From NCBI RefSeq assembly GCF_006716425.1, contig NZ_VFOZ01000001.1, forward strand, positions 2,046,001-2,110,000: a stretch of DNA of 64,000 nucleotides, written 5' to 3'. Source of the stretch: Actinoallomurus bryophytorum (lineage in GTDB: Bacteria; Actinomycetota; Actinomycetes; Streptosporangiales; Streptosporangiaceae). Made by a program: the position numbers and the translations under genes. Every line of letters starts with the position of its first letter. Position 1 is the first letter of the stretch. Positions 40,383 to 49,804 of this stretch are shown one piece after another. Under the pieces are notes generated by a model. That model was not told where the DNA came from. It did no database searches and saw only the letters and a list, made by a program, of their open reading frames with translations.

Positions 40383-41118
40383 TCATCGGGCGGCGGCCCG
40401 CCGGCGCAGGAGGAGCAGGCTCGTGGCGGCGAGCACACCGGCGCCGGCCTGGACCCACCAGGCGTGGTCGAACCCGCTCACGGAGTCGCCGGCGGTGAGG
40501 GCGACCAGCAGGGCGACGCCCAGGGCGCTGCCGACCTGACGGGACATGTTCAGCACGGCACTCCCGGTGGTGGCGCGGTTCGGGTCGAGCGAGCCCGCGG
40601 CGGCGAGCATCGGGGCCTGTGACAGGCCGCCGGAGATCCCCATGAGGACCAGTGCCGGAAGCATCGCCGTCCCGTACGAGGGCCGGTCGGTGACCATCAG
40701 CAGCCAGTACGCCGCGGCCAGCGCCATGATGAGGTTTCCCGCCACGGCCGGGCAGCGTACGGCCGAAGCGACGCTGGATCGGGCCTGCGCTGACGGCGAA
40801 CCCGATGGACACGATCGGCGCCGGAGCAAGCGCGACGCCGGCCTTGAGCGGGCTGAAGCCCCATACGTTCTGCATGAACAGCGCGCTGCCGAGCAGGAAG
40901 ATCGCGAACCCGGTGAAGAACGCCAGCAGCGCGACGTTGACGATGAAGAAGTCGAGCTGCGCCATGAACGCGACCGCTCCCAGCACCGCCATGATCGACC
41001 AGCGGCGACCGCCGTCCTGCGCCGCGGCGTCACCGGCCGCTCGCGCGGAGGACTTCGTCCTCGTAACCGTCGTGCGCCGCCGGTTCACGTCGCGCGCCTC
41101 GATCGAGATCCGAGTCAT
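40383..41118 (-). pseudogene. Decayed MFS (DHA2) transporter gene
   Basis: Reading from 41118 leftwards, the start encodes FMAQLDFFIVNVAL, the TM1 signature of a 14-helix DHA2 pump. It then jumps directly to LAFFTGFAIFLLGSALFMQNVWGFSPLKAG, a segment normally found about 250 residues further on. After GPIQRRFGRTL the frame is lost near base 40756, and the rest of the pump (RCPAVAGNLIMALAAAYWLLM onward to ATSLLLLRRRAAAR) continues in another frame to 40383. One internal deletion and one frameshift make it non-functional. The adjacent divergent TetR gene and its operators remain intact. Confidence 0.8.
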
Positions 41119-41133
41119 GAGACCTTCCGTAAC

Positions 41134-41182
41134 TGGGCTTCATAGCCCACTAAACACCTCCCAGATTGGGCCGTCAAGCCCA
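41134..41182. promoter_or_regulatory. Two TGGGCT-like palindromes between TetR gene and decayed pump
   Basis: TGGGCT-TCAT-AGCCCA (41134-41149) is perfect. TGGGC-CGTCAA-GCCCA (41167-41182) is a second copy with one mismatch pair, 33 bases on. They lie 16 bases from the pump start and 22 from the TetR start, in the position of TetR operators. Confidence 0.65.
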
Positions 41183-41203
41183 CTTCTGAGGTACGCTGGA
41201 GAC

Positions 41204-41836
41204 ATGGCGATCGCGGATGGACGACCCGGCAGGCTGACGCCACGGGGGTTGGCGACCAGGGAGCGGATCCTCGAGGCGGCGGCCGACCTGATCTACGCCC
41301 ACGGCGTGCACGCGACGAACAACGAGCTCGTTCGCAAGGCCGCCGGGGTCAGTGGCTCACAGCTCAGCCACTACTTTCCCGACAAGGAGAGCCTCGTACG
41401 CGCGGTCATCTCCTGGCGGGCCGACTCGATGATGGGACTACGCGACTCCCCTCCGCGGGGCCCCCTGGACAGCTTCGAGGCGTTGCGGGCGTGGGCCGAC
41501 TCCTACGTCCAGAATGCGAAGGTCCTCGAGGGCGGGTGCAGTTTCGGCTCGCTGGCCAGCGAGATCATGAAGACCGACCTCGACGTCCACGACGAGATCG
41601 CCGCCGGCTTCGATCGCTGGAGAGAGGTGTTCCGCTCCGGCCTGCAGGCCATGCGCGACCGTCACGACCTGCGTCGCGGCGCCGACCCCGACCGTCTCGC
41701 CTCCGTCCTCATGGCGGCCTTCCAGGGCGGCATGCTCCTCACCCAGGCCGCACGCGACGTCACCCCGCTCCGCGAGGCCCTGTACGAGGCGATCGCCCAC
41801 GTCGAGTCGTATGCCCGGCGCCGTACGCCGGCCTGA
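41204..41836 (+). CDS. TetR-family transcriptional regulator
   Basis: The 210-residue protein has the HTH RERILEAAADLIYAHGVHATN, then RKAAGVSGSQLSHYFPDKESLVRAVI, and a C-terminal domain with CSFGSLASEI (about 106-115). The SQLSHYF variant and the C-terminal CSFG motif are common in regulators that sense alkylating or thiol-reactive compounds. ATG 41204 follows GGAGAC. It is divergent from the decayed MFS gene, which was probably its main target. Confidence 0.9.
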   Translation: MAIADGRPGRLTPRGLATRERILEAAADLIYAHGVHATNNELVRKAAGVSGSQLSHYFPDKESLVRAVISWRADSMMGLRDSPPRGPLDSFEALRAWADSYVQNAKVLEGGCSFGSLASEIMKTDLDVHDEIAAGFDRWREVFRSGLQAMRDRHDLRRGADPDRLASVLMAAFQGGMLLTQAARDVTPLREALYEAIAHVESYARRRTPA

Positions 41837-41839
41837 GGC

Positions 41840-42682
41840 TCAGGGCCGTTTGACCAGGATGGCCCGGGTGTAGAGGAGATCGAAGCCGCGGCGCTGGGCG
41901 TTCTGCTGGGACTTGGACCCCGGCTGCGTGGTGACGACGGCGACGTCGCAACCGGCGCTCGCCGCGGCGGCGAGCCGGGCCGAGAACAGCGCCGTCTGGA
42001 TCCCTCGCCTGCGGTGTTCGGGGGCGGTCGCCGCGCCGGTGAGCTGCGCGACGCCCTCGGCGATGCGATAGCCGGCACCGCCCGCGATGATCCCGTCCCG
42101 CAGCGCGATGTAGCGCATGACACCGGCCGCCGTGAGATCACGCATGGCCCGCGTGACGACCTCGCGCGGAAACTCCTCGTGCGAGGGCACCCCTTGCGTG
42201 TCGGGGTGGGCGACGCCTTCCACCACGACGTCGAGCCAGGGTTCGAACTCGTCCTCGCCGCTCGGCCTGACCTCAACTCCGGGCGGCGCGACGGGCTCGA
42301 TCTCGCCGTCGAGGGCGAGGCCGAGCACGTTCTCGAACGACACGAGCCGGTAACCGCGTTCGGTCAGCAGGACGCCGATCGCGGGGTCGGCCAGGTGGGC
42401 GAGCTCGATCTGCACGGGGGCGCCGTTGGCGGCGAAGGCCCGCTCGATCTCCTCCAGGGTCGCCGCGCTCGGCACACCGCCGAAGCCCAGGCCCGCGACC
42501 TTGTTGAGCGGCGAGTCGTGTTCGGCGAAGCTCGCCACACCGCCGGCGACGGGAAGGACGAAGCCCCCGGTATCCGTCGTGCGACGTTGGGCCGCCTCGC
42601 TGCCCTTGGCGATGAGCTGCGTCTCGGCCCGCTCGATGCGCTCGGCCAGTGCGGTGTCGCAGAAGAGTCGCTCGGCCTTCAT
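41840..42682 (-). CDS. GNAT-family acetyltransferase with extra N-terminal domain
   Basis: The 280-residue protein has a C-terminal GNAT domain (about 140-275) with the acetyl-CoA motif ATAPEHRRRGIQTALFSARLAAA and a final DLLYTRAILVKRP strand. The 130-residue N-terminal part, with NKVAGLGFGG, is a divergent second GNAT-like domain, as in two-domain Mycothiol synthase-like or MbtK-like members. It lies 10 bases downstream of an MFS gene and is probably in one operon with it. The substrate is unknown. Confidence 0.87.
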   Translation of the reverse strand: MKAERLFCDTALAERIERAETQLIAKGSEAAQRRTTDTGGFVLPVAGGVASFAEHDSPLNKVAGLGFGGVPSAATLEEIERAFAANGAPVQIELAHLADPAIGVLLTERGYRLVSFENVLGLALDGEIEPVAPPGVEVRPSGEDEFEPWLDVVVEGVAHPDTQGVPSHEEFPREVVTRAMRDLTAAGVMRYIALRDGIIAGGAGYRIAEGVAQLTGAATAPEHRRRGIQTALFSARLAAAASAGCDVAVVTTQPGSKSQQNAQRRGFDLLYTRAILVKRP

Positions 42683-42692
42683 GCGGCCGACC

Positions 42693-43895
42693 CTAATCCG
42701 CCGGCCGTGTCTTGTCGCCGAGAGGCCTGATGTTGCCGGTGATCAAGGCGGCGAGCGCGAGAAGGGCGGCCACCGCGGTGAGCGCGCGCAGGACGGTGAA
42801 CCGCTGGCCGAGGAACCCGATGAGCGGCGGGCCACCGAGGAAGGCGCAGTAGCCGATCGAGGCGATCACGCTGACGCGCGGGGCCGCTCTGTACGGGTCG
42901 TCGGCGCCGGCGCTCATCCCGACCGGGAACCCGAGCGAGGTGCCGGCGCCCCACAGGACGGCCCCGGCGAAGGCGACCGGGGTGGACGGGCCGAACACGA
43001 AAACGACCAGACCGACGACGGCCAGGATGGAGATGACCCGGATCACGGCGACCCGGCCGTACCGGTCGAGGAGGCCGGGCCCGGCCCACCTGCCGGCGGT
43101 CATCGCGGCGAGGAACACGGCGAACCCGAGCGTGCCGACGGTGGCCGGAACGTGGTACCCGTCGATGAGGGCCACGCTGATCCAGTCATTGCCGGTCCCC
43201 TCGGCGAAGGCGAACGCGAGGACGAAAAGGCCGATCAGGAGCGTGCGGGGCTCGGTCCAGGCCGTCCAAGAGCCGGTCGAACCCGCCTCGTCGCCGGCGG
43301 CGTCGTCGTGATCGGCGATGAACCGCCGTACCGCTGTGGGCACCACCACCCCGACGACGACGGCCACCCCGATCAGGTGCGCGGTGACGGGTACGCGCAA
43401 CGCGACCATCGCGGCGCCGATCAGCGCACCGGCGACCGTGCCCAGGCTGAATCCGGCGTGGAACCGGGACATGATCGAGCGTCCCAGCCGCTGTTCGACG
43501 CGGGCACCCTGGACGTTCATGGCGACGTCCCACGCACCGTTGCCGAGGCCGACCAGGAACAGCCCGGCGACGAGGGGCAGGACGCCGGCCAGGTAGCCGA
43601 GGGCAGCGACGCCGAGCCCGGTCACGAGGAGAAGCGACATGACGGTCACGGTGCGCCGCGACCCGAGACGGTGGAGTACCGGCCCGGAGAGTGGCAACGC
43701 GACGACCGAACCGGCCGCGATCGCGAGCAGCACCAGCCCGAGCTCGGAGGGCTGGAGGTGCAGCCGGTCCCGTACCTGGGGGATCCGCGAGGCCCAGCTG
43801 GCGAACGCGAACCCCGAGCCGATGAAGGCGATGTAGGTGGCGCGCGCCGCGGCCCGTACCCGCGCATGCGAGGGAGTGGTCTCGGGCAGGATCAT
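42693..43895 (-). CDS. MFS transporter (YbjJ-like)
   Basis: The 400-residue product has about 12 helices. It starts with YIAFIGSGFAFASWASRIPQVRDRL, a pattern of YbjJ/FucP-like actinobacterial MFS members, and has LHRLGSRRTVTVM in the loop after TM2. ATG 43895 has GAGG upstream. It is followed 10 bases later by the GNAT gene, and an alpha/beta hydrolase gene lies 42 bases upstream in the same direction. The cargo is unknown. Confidence 0.9.
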   Translation of the reverse strand: MILPETTPSHARVRAAARATYIAFIGSGFAFASWASRIPQVRDRLHLQPSELGLVLLAIAAGSVVALPLSGPVLHRLGSRRTVTVMSLLLVTGLGVAALGYLAGVLPLVAGLFLVGLGNGAWDVAMNVQGARVEQRLGRSIMSRFHAGFSLGTVAGALIGAAMVALRVPVTAHLIGVAVVVGVVVPTAVRRFIADHDDAAGDEAGSTGSWTAWTEPRTLLIGLFVLAFAFAEGTGNDWISVALIDGYHVPATVGTLGFAVFLAAMTAGRWAGPGLLDRYGRVAVIRVISILAVVGLVVFVFGPSTPVAFAGAVLWGAGTSLGFPVGMSAGADDPYRAAPRVSVIASIGYCAFLGGPPLIGFLGQRFTVLRALTAVAALLALAALITGNIRPLGDKTRPAD

Positions 43896-43937
43896 GACAC
43901 CTCGTCAAGGCTCGGACCGATAGCCCGGAAGTGACCG

Positions 43938-44804
43938 TCAGTCGGTGAGAATTTCGCGCAGGGTGGCGGCGAAGGCGTCCGGCTCGCCCGTACTGCCGTA
44001 TTCGCCGCCAAGGAACCCGTCGTGGCCACCGGCAAAGGTGACGGGCCTCGTTCCGAGCCGTTCGGCCACGACGAGCGCCGCCCGTCCGGCGATCATCTTG
44101 GTGGATTCGGCTCCCACGGCCATGACGACACGGCTCGACGCCGCGCGGAGTGCGTCGAAATCATGCCGGTAGTAGTTGCACGAGATGATGTTCTGCCCGA
44201 CCAACGGGTTGTCGCGAGAGCCGTCGTCCTCGGCCGGCAGACCGAAGTCGGCGGGACTCGGGGCCGGCCGATCGGCGAACCCCGCCGGGATCGGGCCCTC
44301 GTGGCTGACGAGTGCGATGAATTTCGCCATCGCCGGGCCGAGGCCACTGCGCTGGTAGGTCTGGTGGATGTCGTCGCATGCGGCCAGCACCGGCTCGCGG
44401 TCCGGGAGTTCCTGGGAGGCCGGCGGCTCGTGCGCCACGAGCGTCCGTACCTGCTCCGAGTGCCGGGCCACCAGCACCAGGCCGTTGACGGCACCCCCAC
44501 TGCTGGCGAAGACGTCCACCGGCCCGGCGTCCAGCGCGGAGATCAAACGGTGCAGGTCGTCCGCGTGCTCGTCGGGCGTGGACTCGGCGGCGGCGTCGGT
44601 ACGCCTGCTGCGCTCCGCCCCGCGCGGATCGTAGGTCACGACCGTACGATCCGTGAAATGTCCGGCCAGCGTGGCGAATCCACGAGCGCCCATCGGCGAC
44701 CCGATGAGCAACAGGACCGGCTGGGCACTCGAATCGTCGCTCCGGACGTCGTAGTGCAGAACGGCGCCCGGAACGTCGAGCGTATGAGTCTTCGGCTCGG
44801 TCAT
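43938..44804 (-). CDS. Alpha/beta-fold hydrolase
   Basis: The 288-residue protein has the strand VLLLIGSPMGARGFATLAGHF, the DPRGAERS turn, a nucleophile elbow ASSGGAVNGL (Ser near 102), and a His in FAGGHDGFLGG (about 258-268). ATG 44804 follows AAGGGG and is preferred to the 11-codon longer form. It is the first gene of a likely three-gene unit (hydrolase, MFS, GNAT). The substrate is unknown. Confidence 0.88.
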   Translation of the reverse strand: MTEPKTHTLDVPGAVLHYDVRSDDSSAQPVLLLIGSPMGARGFATLAGHFTDRTVVTYDPRGAERSRRTDAAAESTPDEHADDLHRLISALDAGPVDVFASSGGAVNGLVLVARHSEQVRTLVAHEPPASQELPDREPVLAACDDIHQTYQRSGLGPAMAKFIALVSHEGPIPAGFADRPAPSPADFGLPAEDDGSRDNPLVGQNIISCNYYRHDFDALRAASSRVVMAVGAESTKMIAGRAALVVAERLGTRPVTFAGGHDGFLGGEYGSTGEPDAFAATLREILTD

Positions 44805-44904
44805 GGATGCCCCTTTTCGAGAATGCTCGATCTCCACCGGTGCAGACTCACCACACCGGCGGAACTCATCGGTCGTCGCCTACCGGAACAGACTCCGCCC
44901 CTTC

Positions 44905-45567
44905 CTAGGGCCCGGCCCTGGTGAGGGCCTGAAGCAACGGGACATCGGCCTGCTCCAGGCTGTCCAGTACGGCCCGTCCGGGCGCGGGCGGGATCGGAGT
45001 GACGGACGGTACGGCGAGCACCGCGCAGCCCGCGCTCTCCGCGGAACGTACCCCGACCGGGCTGTCCTCGACGGCCACGCACGCCACGGGCGGTACGCCG
45101 AGCATACGAGCGGCCAGGAGGTAGGGGTCCGGCGCGGGCTTGGTGCGTTCGGTGTCGTCGGCGGTCACGGTGACCGCGAAACGGTCGGCGCCGAGCGCGC
45201 GGAGCACGGTGTTCACGATGGAGCGCGGCGACGCGGAGACCAGGCCGACGGCGATGCCGTGTGACGGCAGGAGGTCGAGCAGCCCCGCTGCTCCGGGCCG
45301 TACCACGATCCGGCCCTCCACCCGGGTCGCGAACTCCCGGTGCAGGTCCGCCGCCAGTGAGACGGAGGAGGATCCGGTGGCACGGCGCAGCAGGGCGGCG
45401 ACATGCTCCACCGGACGGCCGAGGACGTCGGGCAGATCGGCGTCGGAGAGCTCGTACCCGAGCGTGGAGGCCACCTGCCCGACCGCCTCCCACCACAGTT
45501 CCTCGGTGTCGACGAGGGTGCCGTCCATGTCGAACAGGACGGCCTTGAGCGGGTGGGAGCCGGGCAC
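44905..45567 (-). CDS. HAD-family phosphatase, last gene of the ABC importer operon
   Basis: The 220-residue protein has HAD motif I DMDGTLVDTEELWWE (Asp 13), motif II SAS near 112, motif III with Lys (TKPAPDPYLLA) and motif IV VEDSPVGVRSA. The cap domain lies between motifs I and II (C1 type, as in beta-phosphoglucomutase and phosphoglycolate phosphatases). GTG 45567 is the start. It lies 31 bases after the ABC ATPase gene and so is likely cotranscribed. In this context it may dephosphorylate an imported phosphorylated or phosphonate-derived compound. Confidence 0.88.
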   Translation of the reverse strand: MPGSHPLKAVLFDMDGTLVDTEELWWEAVGQVASTLGYELSDADLPDVLGRPVEHVAALLRRATGSSSVSLAADLHREFATRVEGRIVVRPGAAGLLDLLPSHGIAVGLVSASPRSIVNTVLRALGADRFAVTVTADDTERTKPAPDPYLLAARMLGVPPVACVAVEDSPVGVRSAESAGCAVLAVPSVTPIPPAPGRAVLDSLEQADVPLLQALTRAGP

Positions 45568-45598
45568 GTGACGCTCTTTCGGGCTGGGGGAACGGGGA

Positions 45599-46678
45599 TC
45601 AGGACCGGGTGGCGACCAGGACCGGGCGGTCGGCCAGGGTCAGGGACACCGCGGCGCCCGGACCCAGCTCCGCGGCCTCGTGGGTGGCCAGGTCGGCCTT
45701 GACCAGGATCTCGCCGGGCAGCCGTACGGTCAGCCGGGTGACGGCGCCCAGGAACGCGGTGGCGACGACCCGCGCGTCGCCACCGGGTTCCGCGCCGACC
45801 CGGACCGCCTCGGGGCGTACGAGCACGTCCACGTCGGCGCCTGACGGCGCGTCGCCGTCGACCGGCAGGCGCCGGCCCAGCACCTCGACGGTACGGCCGT
45901 CCTCGGTACGGCCGGGGATGCGGTTCATGGTCCCGACGAACTCGGCGACGAACGCCGTCGCGGGACGTCCGTACAGCTCGGACGGGGGCGCGCACTGCTC
46001 CAGCCGGCCGCCGCGCATCACCGCGACGCGGTCCGCGATGGACAGTGCCTCTTCCTGGTCGTGCGTCACGAACAGGGTGGTGATGCCCAGCTCCTGCTGA
46101 AGGCGCCGGATCTCCTCGCGGAGCGTGAGCCGTACCTTGGCGTCCAGGGCCGACAGCGGCTCGTCGAGCAGGAGCACCCGTGGGCGCAGCGCGAGGGCGC
46201 GGGCGAGCGCGATGCGCTGCTGCTGGCCGCCCGACATCTGGTGGGGATAGCGGTCGCCGTGGTCGGGCAGGCCGACGAGCTCGAGCAGCTCGGCGGCGCG
46301 GGAGCGGCGCTCGGCCGTACCCACCTTGCGCATGCGGAGCCCGAACGCCACGTTGTCCAGGGCGCTGAGGTGCGGGAAGAGGCTGTAGGACTGGAAGACC
46401 ATGCCCGCGTCGCGGCGATGGGCCGGGACCGGGATGACGTCGCGGCCGTCCACGAGCACTTGGCCGGAGTCCGGATGCTCGAACCCGGCCAGCATCCGCA
46501 GGGCCGTGGTCTTGCCGCAGCCGGAGGGCCCCAGGAGCGCCAGAAGCTCGCCGGAGCGGACGGTGAGGTCCAGCCCGTCCAGGGCGACGGTGGCGCCGAA
46601 GGCCCGGCGGAGCGCACGGAACTCCACGGTCGCCGCGGAGACGTCACTCAGGGCGGGGGCGGTGATGGTGTCGGTCAT
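45599..46678 (-). CDS. ABC importer ATP-binding protein (PotA/PhnT-like)
   Basis: The 359-residue protein has Walker A GPSGCGKTTALRMLAG, Q-loop FQSYSLFPH, signature MSGGQQQRIALARALA, Walker B VLLLDEPLSALD and the H-loop FVTHDQEEAL. A C-terminal TOBE domain follows (about 280-359). The group takes up polyamines, iron, thiamine or 2-aminoethylphosphonate. ATG 46678 follows AAGGAG. The gene starts one base after the permease stop, in operon with two permeases and a binding protein. Confidence 0.93.
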   Translation of the reverse strand: MTDTITAPALSDVSAATVEFRALRRAFGATVALDGLDLTVRSGELLALLGPSGCGKTTALRMLAGFEHPDSGQVLVDGRDVIPVPAHRRDAGMVFQSYSLFPHLSALDNVAFGLRMRKVGTAERRSRAAELLELVGLPDHGDRYPHQMSGGQQQRIALARALALRPRVLLLDEPLSALDAKVRLTLREEIRRLQQELGITTLFVTHDQEEALSIADRVAVMRGGRLEQCAPPSELYGRPATAFVAEFVGTMNRIPGRTEDGRTVEVLGRRLPVDGDAPSGADVDVLVRPEAVRVGAEPGGDARVVATAFLGAVTRLTVRLPGEILVKADLATHEAAELGPGAAVSLTLADRPVLVATRS

Positions 46679-46679
46679 G

Positions 46680-47522
46680 TCACTCCTTGGTGGTCGCATG
46701 AGAGGCGGCGCGTCCCCCGCTGAAGGAGGCCAGCGTCAGCAGCAGCGCCCAGGTGAGCAGCAGGCTGAGGACGGAGACGGCGACGGACAGCTGGGCCTGC
46801 TCTCCGCTGACGCTGACGATCCACACGGCGAAGGGCTGGAAGCCGAGCAGCTGGGCCACGGTGAACTCGCCGAGGACGAGGGCGAGCGTGAGGAACGACG
46901 CGTTGAGCAGCGACCTGCGCAGGTTGGGCAGCACCACCCGTACGAGGGCCTGCGGCCAGCCGGCGCCGCAGCTGCGGGCGGCCTCGACGAGAGTGCGCAC
47001 GTCGATCGCGCGCAGCCCGGCGTCCAACGCCCGGTGGACGAACGGCAGTGCCATCACCGTGTACGCGAGGACGAGCACGATCGGGAAGGACGGGTTCTGG
47101 ATCTGCACGAAGGTCTCGAAGAACGGCGTTCTGGCCAGGTGGTCGGGGCCCCAGCGGAGCACCGTGCCGATGCCCGCCACGAACGCGATCGGCGGGACCA
47201 CGAGCGGCAGCGAGCAGATCACCTCCACGACCGGCCGCAGCCGGGGCGCGCGCAACCGCAGGGTGACCATGGCCGGCACCATCAGAGCCAGCACCACGGC
47301 GATGGTGACGGCGGCCAGCCCCAGGGACAGGAGCAGACTGCGGGTGAACCCATCGGTACTGAAGATCTTCGTGTAGGCGTCCGCGTTCACCCCCTGGCCG
47401 GGTACGTCGACGGTGAAGAGCACCGACGAGGCCAGGGGTAGCAGGAAGTAGATCGCGGCGCAGCCGAGGACGACCGCGCGCCACGGGCGGGCGCCGGCCG
47501 TGGGCGAGGTCAGGCGAGCCAT
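46680..47522 (-). CDS. ABC importer permease 2
   Basis: The 280-residue product has about six helices and the EAA loop in EAARSCGAGWPQALVRVVLPNLRRSLL (about 185-211), typical of PotC/PhnV-like permeases. It overlaps the end of permease 1 by 13 bases, indicating tight coupling. It works with permease 1 as the translocation pore. Confidence 0.9.
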   Translation of the reverse strand: MARLTSPTAGARPWRAVVLGCAAIYFLLPLASSVLFTVDVPGQGVNADAYTKIFSTDGFTRSLLLSLGLAAVTIAVVLALMVPAMVTLRLRAPRLRPVVEVICSLPLVVPPIAFVAGIGTVLRWGPDHLARTPFFETFVQIQNPSFPIVLVLAYTVMALPFVHRALDAGLRAIDVRTLVEAARSCGAGWPQALVRVVLPNLRRSLLNASFLTLALVLGEFTVAQLLGFQPFAVWIVSVSGEQAQLSVAVSVLSLLLTWALLLTLASFSGGRAASHATTKE

Positions 47523-48400
47523 CGTGAGCTCCGTCGTTGCAGGGGCAGGTACACGGCCATCACCAGGCCCGCGACCACGATCATGTCGATGCTGAGCGCC
47601 AGCGCCACGTTCTGCTGGTCGACCAGGACGTTGCCGGAGATGGCGTTGGCGATCTGCAGCGTGACCAGGGGAACCGAGCTGCCGACGATGGCCGCGGCGG
47701 TGGCGTACGCGGCGAACGCGCTGCCGAAGAGCAGGACGAATCCGCCGAGCAGCGACGGGGCGAGTACCGGCAGCGCGACGTGCCGCCAGTACTGCGTGCC
47801 GGTCGCGCCGTTGTTCTGCGCCGCCTCCCGCCACTGTGAGCGCAGCCCGTCGAGGGCGGGCGTGATCGTGAGCACCATCAGGGGGATGAGGAAGTACAGG
47901 TACGTGATGGTCAGGCCCCAGAAGCTGTACAGGCTCCAGCCCGCGCCGGCCAGGCCCAGATGGCGGGTAAGCACTCCCGAGTTGCCGAGGGTGGCGACGA
48001 AGGCGAACGCCAGCGGGACCCCGCCGAAGTTGGCGAGAACCCCGGAGGCCGTGAGCACGCCTTCACGCAGCGCGCTGAACCGGGAGGTCACCACCGCCTG
48101 GGCGAGGAGCAGCCCGAGCACGGTGGCGATCACCGCGGAGACGGCGGACAGCTTGATGCTGCCCCACAGGGCCGTGAGGTAGGCGCCCTTGAGAGACGCG
48201 GTGAAGTTGGCGGCGGTGTAGGCCGTGGAGCCCGTCGCCGGGTTCTTGACGGTGAGCGAGCCGTTCAGCATGGCCAGGACGGGGACCCCGAAGCTCAGTG
48301 CGACGAACACGAGCAACGGGGCCACCGCGAGCCAGCTCACCGAGCGCCGCGCAGGGGTGGCGGCCGCTTCCGTGGCAGGGGTGAGAGTGGTCGTCGTCAT
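47510..48400 (-). CDS. ABC importer permease 1
   Basis: The 296-residue product has about six helices, beginning WLAVAPLLVFVALSFGVPV, and the EAA loop in REAAQNNGATGTQYWRHVALPVLAPSLLGG (about 190-219), typical of PotB/PhnU-like permeases. ATG 48400 is six bases after the binding-protein gene. Confidence 0.9.
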   Translation of the reverse strand: MTTTTLTPATEAAATPARRSVSWLAVAPLLVFVALSFGVPVLAMLNGSLTVKNPATGSTAYTAANFTASLKGAYLTALWGSIKLSAVSAVIATVLGLLLAQAVVTSRFSALREGVLTASGVLANFGGVPLAFAFVATLGNSGVLTRHLGLAGAGWSLYSFWGLTITYLYFLIPLMVLTITPALDGLRSQWREAAQNNGATGTQYWRHVALPVLAPSLLGGFVLLFGSAFAAYATAAAIVGSSVPLVTLQIANAISGNVLVDQQNVALALSIDMIVVAGLVMAVYLPLQRRSSRWLA

Positions 48401-48406
48401 GGGAGC

Positions 48407-49564
48407 TCAGCCGGAGACGGCGTGGCTCCAACCCTGGGCCAGCACCTGCTTGGCCTTGGTCTGCTGCGCGTCGGTCGGGAACGTCGGCGCGCCGGAGACC
48501 GCCGGCAGTTTGGCCGCGGCCGCCTGGTCCAGCGTGCCGGCCTGCTGCATGCCGGTCATCTCGGCCGGGCGGGCGTAGCCCTGGAGGAAGAAGTTCTGGC
48601 CTTCGGCGCTGTAGAGGTACTCCTGCCACAGCCGGGCCGCGGCCGGGTGCGGGGCGTCCTTGTTGATGCCCTGGGAGTAGTACTGGGCGAACTGGCCGTC
48701 GGTGGGCACGGCGACCTGCCAGTCGACCTTCTTGGCCTTGAACTCATCGCTGTAGCTCGCGTTGAGGTAGTCCCAGTCGATGCTGATCGGGGTCTCACCC
48801 TTCTCGACCGTGGCCGGGGTGGACTCCACCGGGTTGTAGTTGCCGGCCTTCTTCAGCTTGCCGAAGAAATCCAGGCCCGGCTTGATGTCGTCGAATGAGC
48901 CGCCGTTCGCCAGGGCCGCCGCGTAGACGCCGCCGAAGGCCGAACCGGACTTGTTCGGGTCGCCGTTGAGTGCGACCTGGCCCTTGTACTGGGGCTTGAG
49001 CAGGTCGGCGAAGGTCTTCGGGCACTGCTGGACCCGCTTGGCGTCACAGCCGATCGAGATGTAGCCGCCGTAGTCGTTGTACCAGCGGGCCTGCGTGTCC
49101 TTCTGCCCGGTGGGGATCTGGTCGAACGCGGCGACCTTGTACGGGGCGAGCAGGCCCTGCTGGGCGGCGCTCAGCGCGAAGGAGCTGCCGAGGTCGACGA
49201 CGTCGGGCGCGCGACCCTGGCCCTTACGCGAAGTGATCGCGTTGATCTCGTCCTGGCTGCTGCCGTCCGGGTTCTCGTCGTTGATCTTGATTCCGTACTT
49301 CTTGGTGAAACCGTCGATCACCGCGCCGTAGTTGGCCCAGTCTCTCGGGAGGGCGATCGCGTTGAGCGTGCCCTCCTTCTTCGCCGCGGTGATCAGGCCC
49401 TGCGTGCCGCCGAGGTCGGCCGCCGAGGTCGCGGTGGCGGCGCTCTTGCCGCCTGCCGAGCCTCCGGTCTCCGCGGCCGGGGCGGCACCGCAGGCGCCGA
49501 CGGCGAATGCGGTGAGTACGAGGCCACCGGCGAACACGGCAGGCCTCAAGAAGGATGCGGTCAC
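48407..49564 (-). CDS. Solute-binding lipoprotein of the ABC importer
   Basis: The 385-residue protein has a lipoprotein signal (LTAFAVGAC, Cys near 24) and a type-II-like periplasmic-binding fold (extracellular solute-binding family 1): LITAAKKEGTLNAIALPRDWANY, YGIKINDENPDGSSQDEINAI, VDLGSSFALSAAQQGLL, and SAFGGVYAAALANGG. It is anchored outside the membrane to capture the substrate. GTG 49564 has AGGAGAG upstream, and a palindrome lies 23 bases upstream. The closest family types bind 2-aminoethylphosphonate, iron or spermidine-like ligands, which cannot be separated here. Confidence 0.9.
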   Translation of the reverse strand: MTASFLRPAVFAGGLVLTAFAVGACGAAPAAETGGSAGGKSAATATSAADLGGTQGLITAAKKEGTLNAIALPRDWANYGAVIDGFTKKYGIKINDENPDGSSQDEINAITSRKGQGRAPDVVDLGSSFALSAAQQGLLAPYKVAAFDQIPTGQKDTQARWYNDYGGYISIGCDAKRVQQCPKTFADLLKPQYKGQVALNGDPNKSGSAFGGVYAAALANGGSFDDIKPGLDFFGKLKKAGNYNPVESTPATVEKGETPISIDWDYLNASYSDEFKAKKVDWQVAVPTDGQFAQYYSQGINKDAPHPAAARLWQEYLYSAEGQNFFLQGYARPAEMTGMQQAGTLDQAAAAKLPAVSGAPTFPTDAQQTKAKQVLAQGWSHAVSG

Positions 49565-49586
49565 TGTCTCTCCTGGGCTGTGTTGA

Positions 49587-49608
49587 TCAACTTGTTTGAA
49601 CAAGTTGA
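49587..49608. promoter_or_regulatory. GntR-type palindromic operator before the importer operon
   Basis: TCAACTTGTT and AACAAGTTGA are perfect 10-bp arms around the two bases TG. The site lies 23 bases upstream of the leftward operon start and about 197 from the divergent gntR-type start. It is the likely operator of that regulator for the importer. Confidence 0.65.
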
Positions 49609-49804
49609 CGCCAGTAAGCCGGACTCTCATGTCCTGACCGTGAATAACGACGGAACCCCGCCACGCCATCAGTGGACACTCCGTACCTGGTTGGCCGGGC
49701 GGGCGCCCCTGCGCGGGTGGTGCGGGCGACGACCGGCACCGGTTCACGTACGCTGTTCGCGCCGCGTGGACTTTGTGCGCATCGCCTGAGTGGGAGGAAG
49801 GCCG

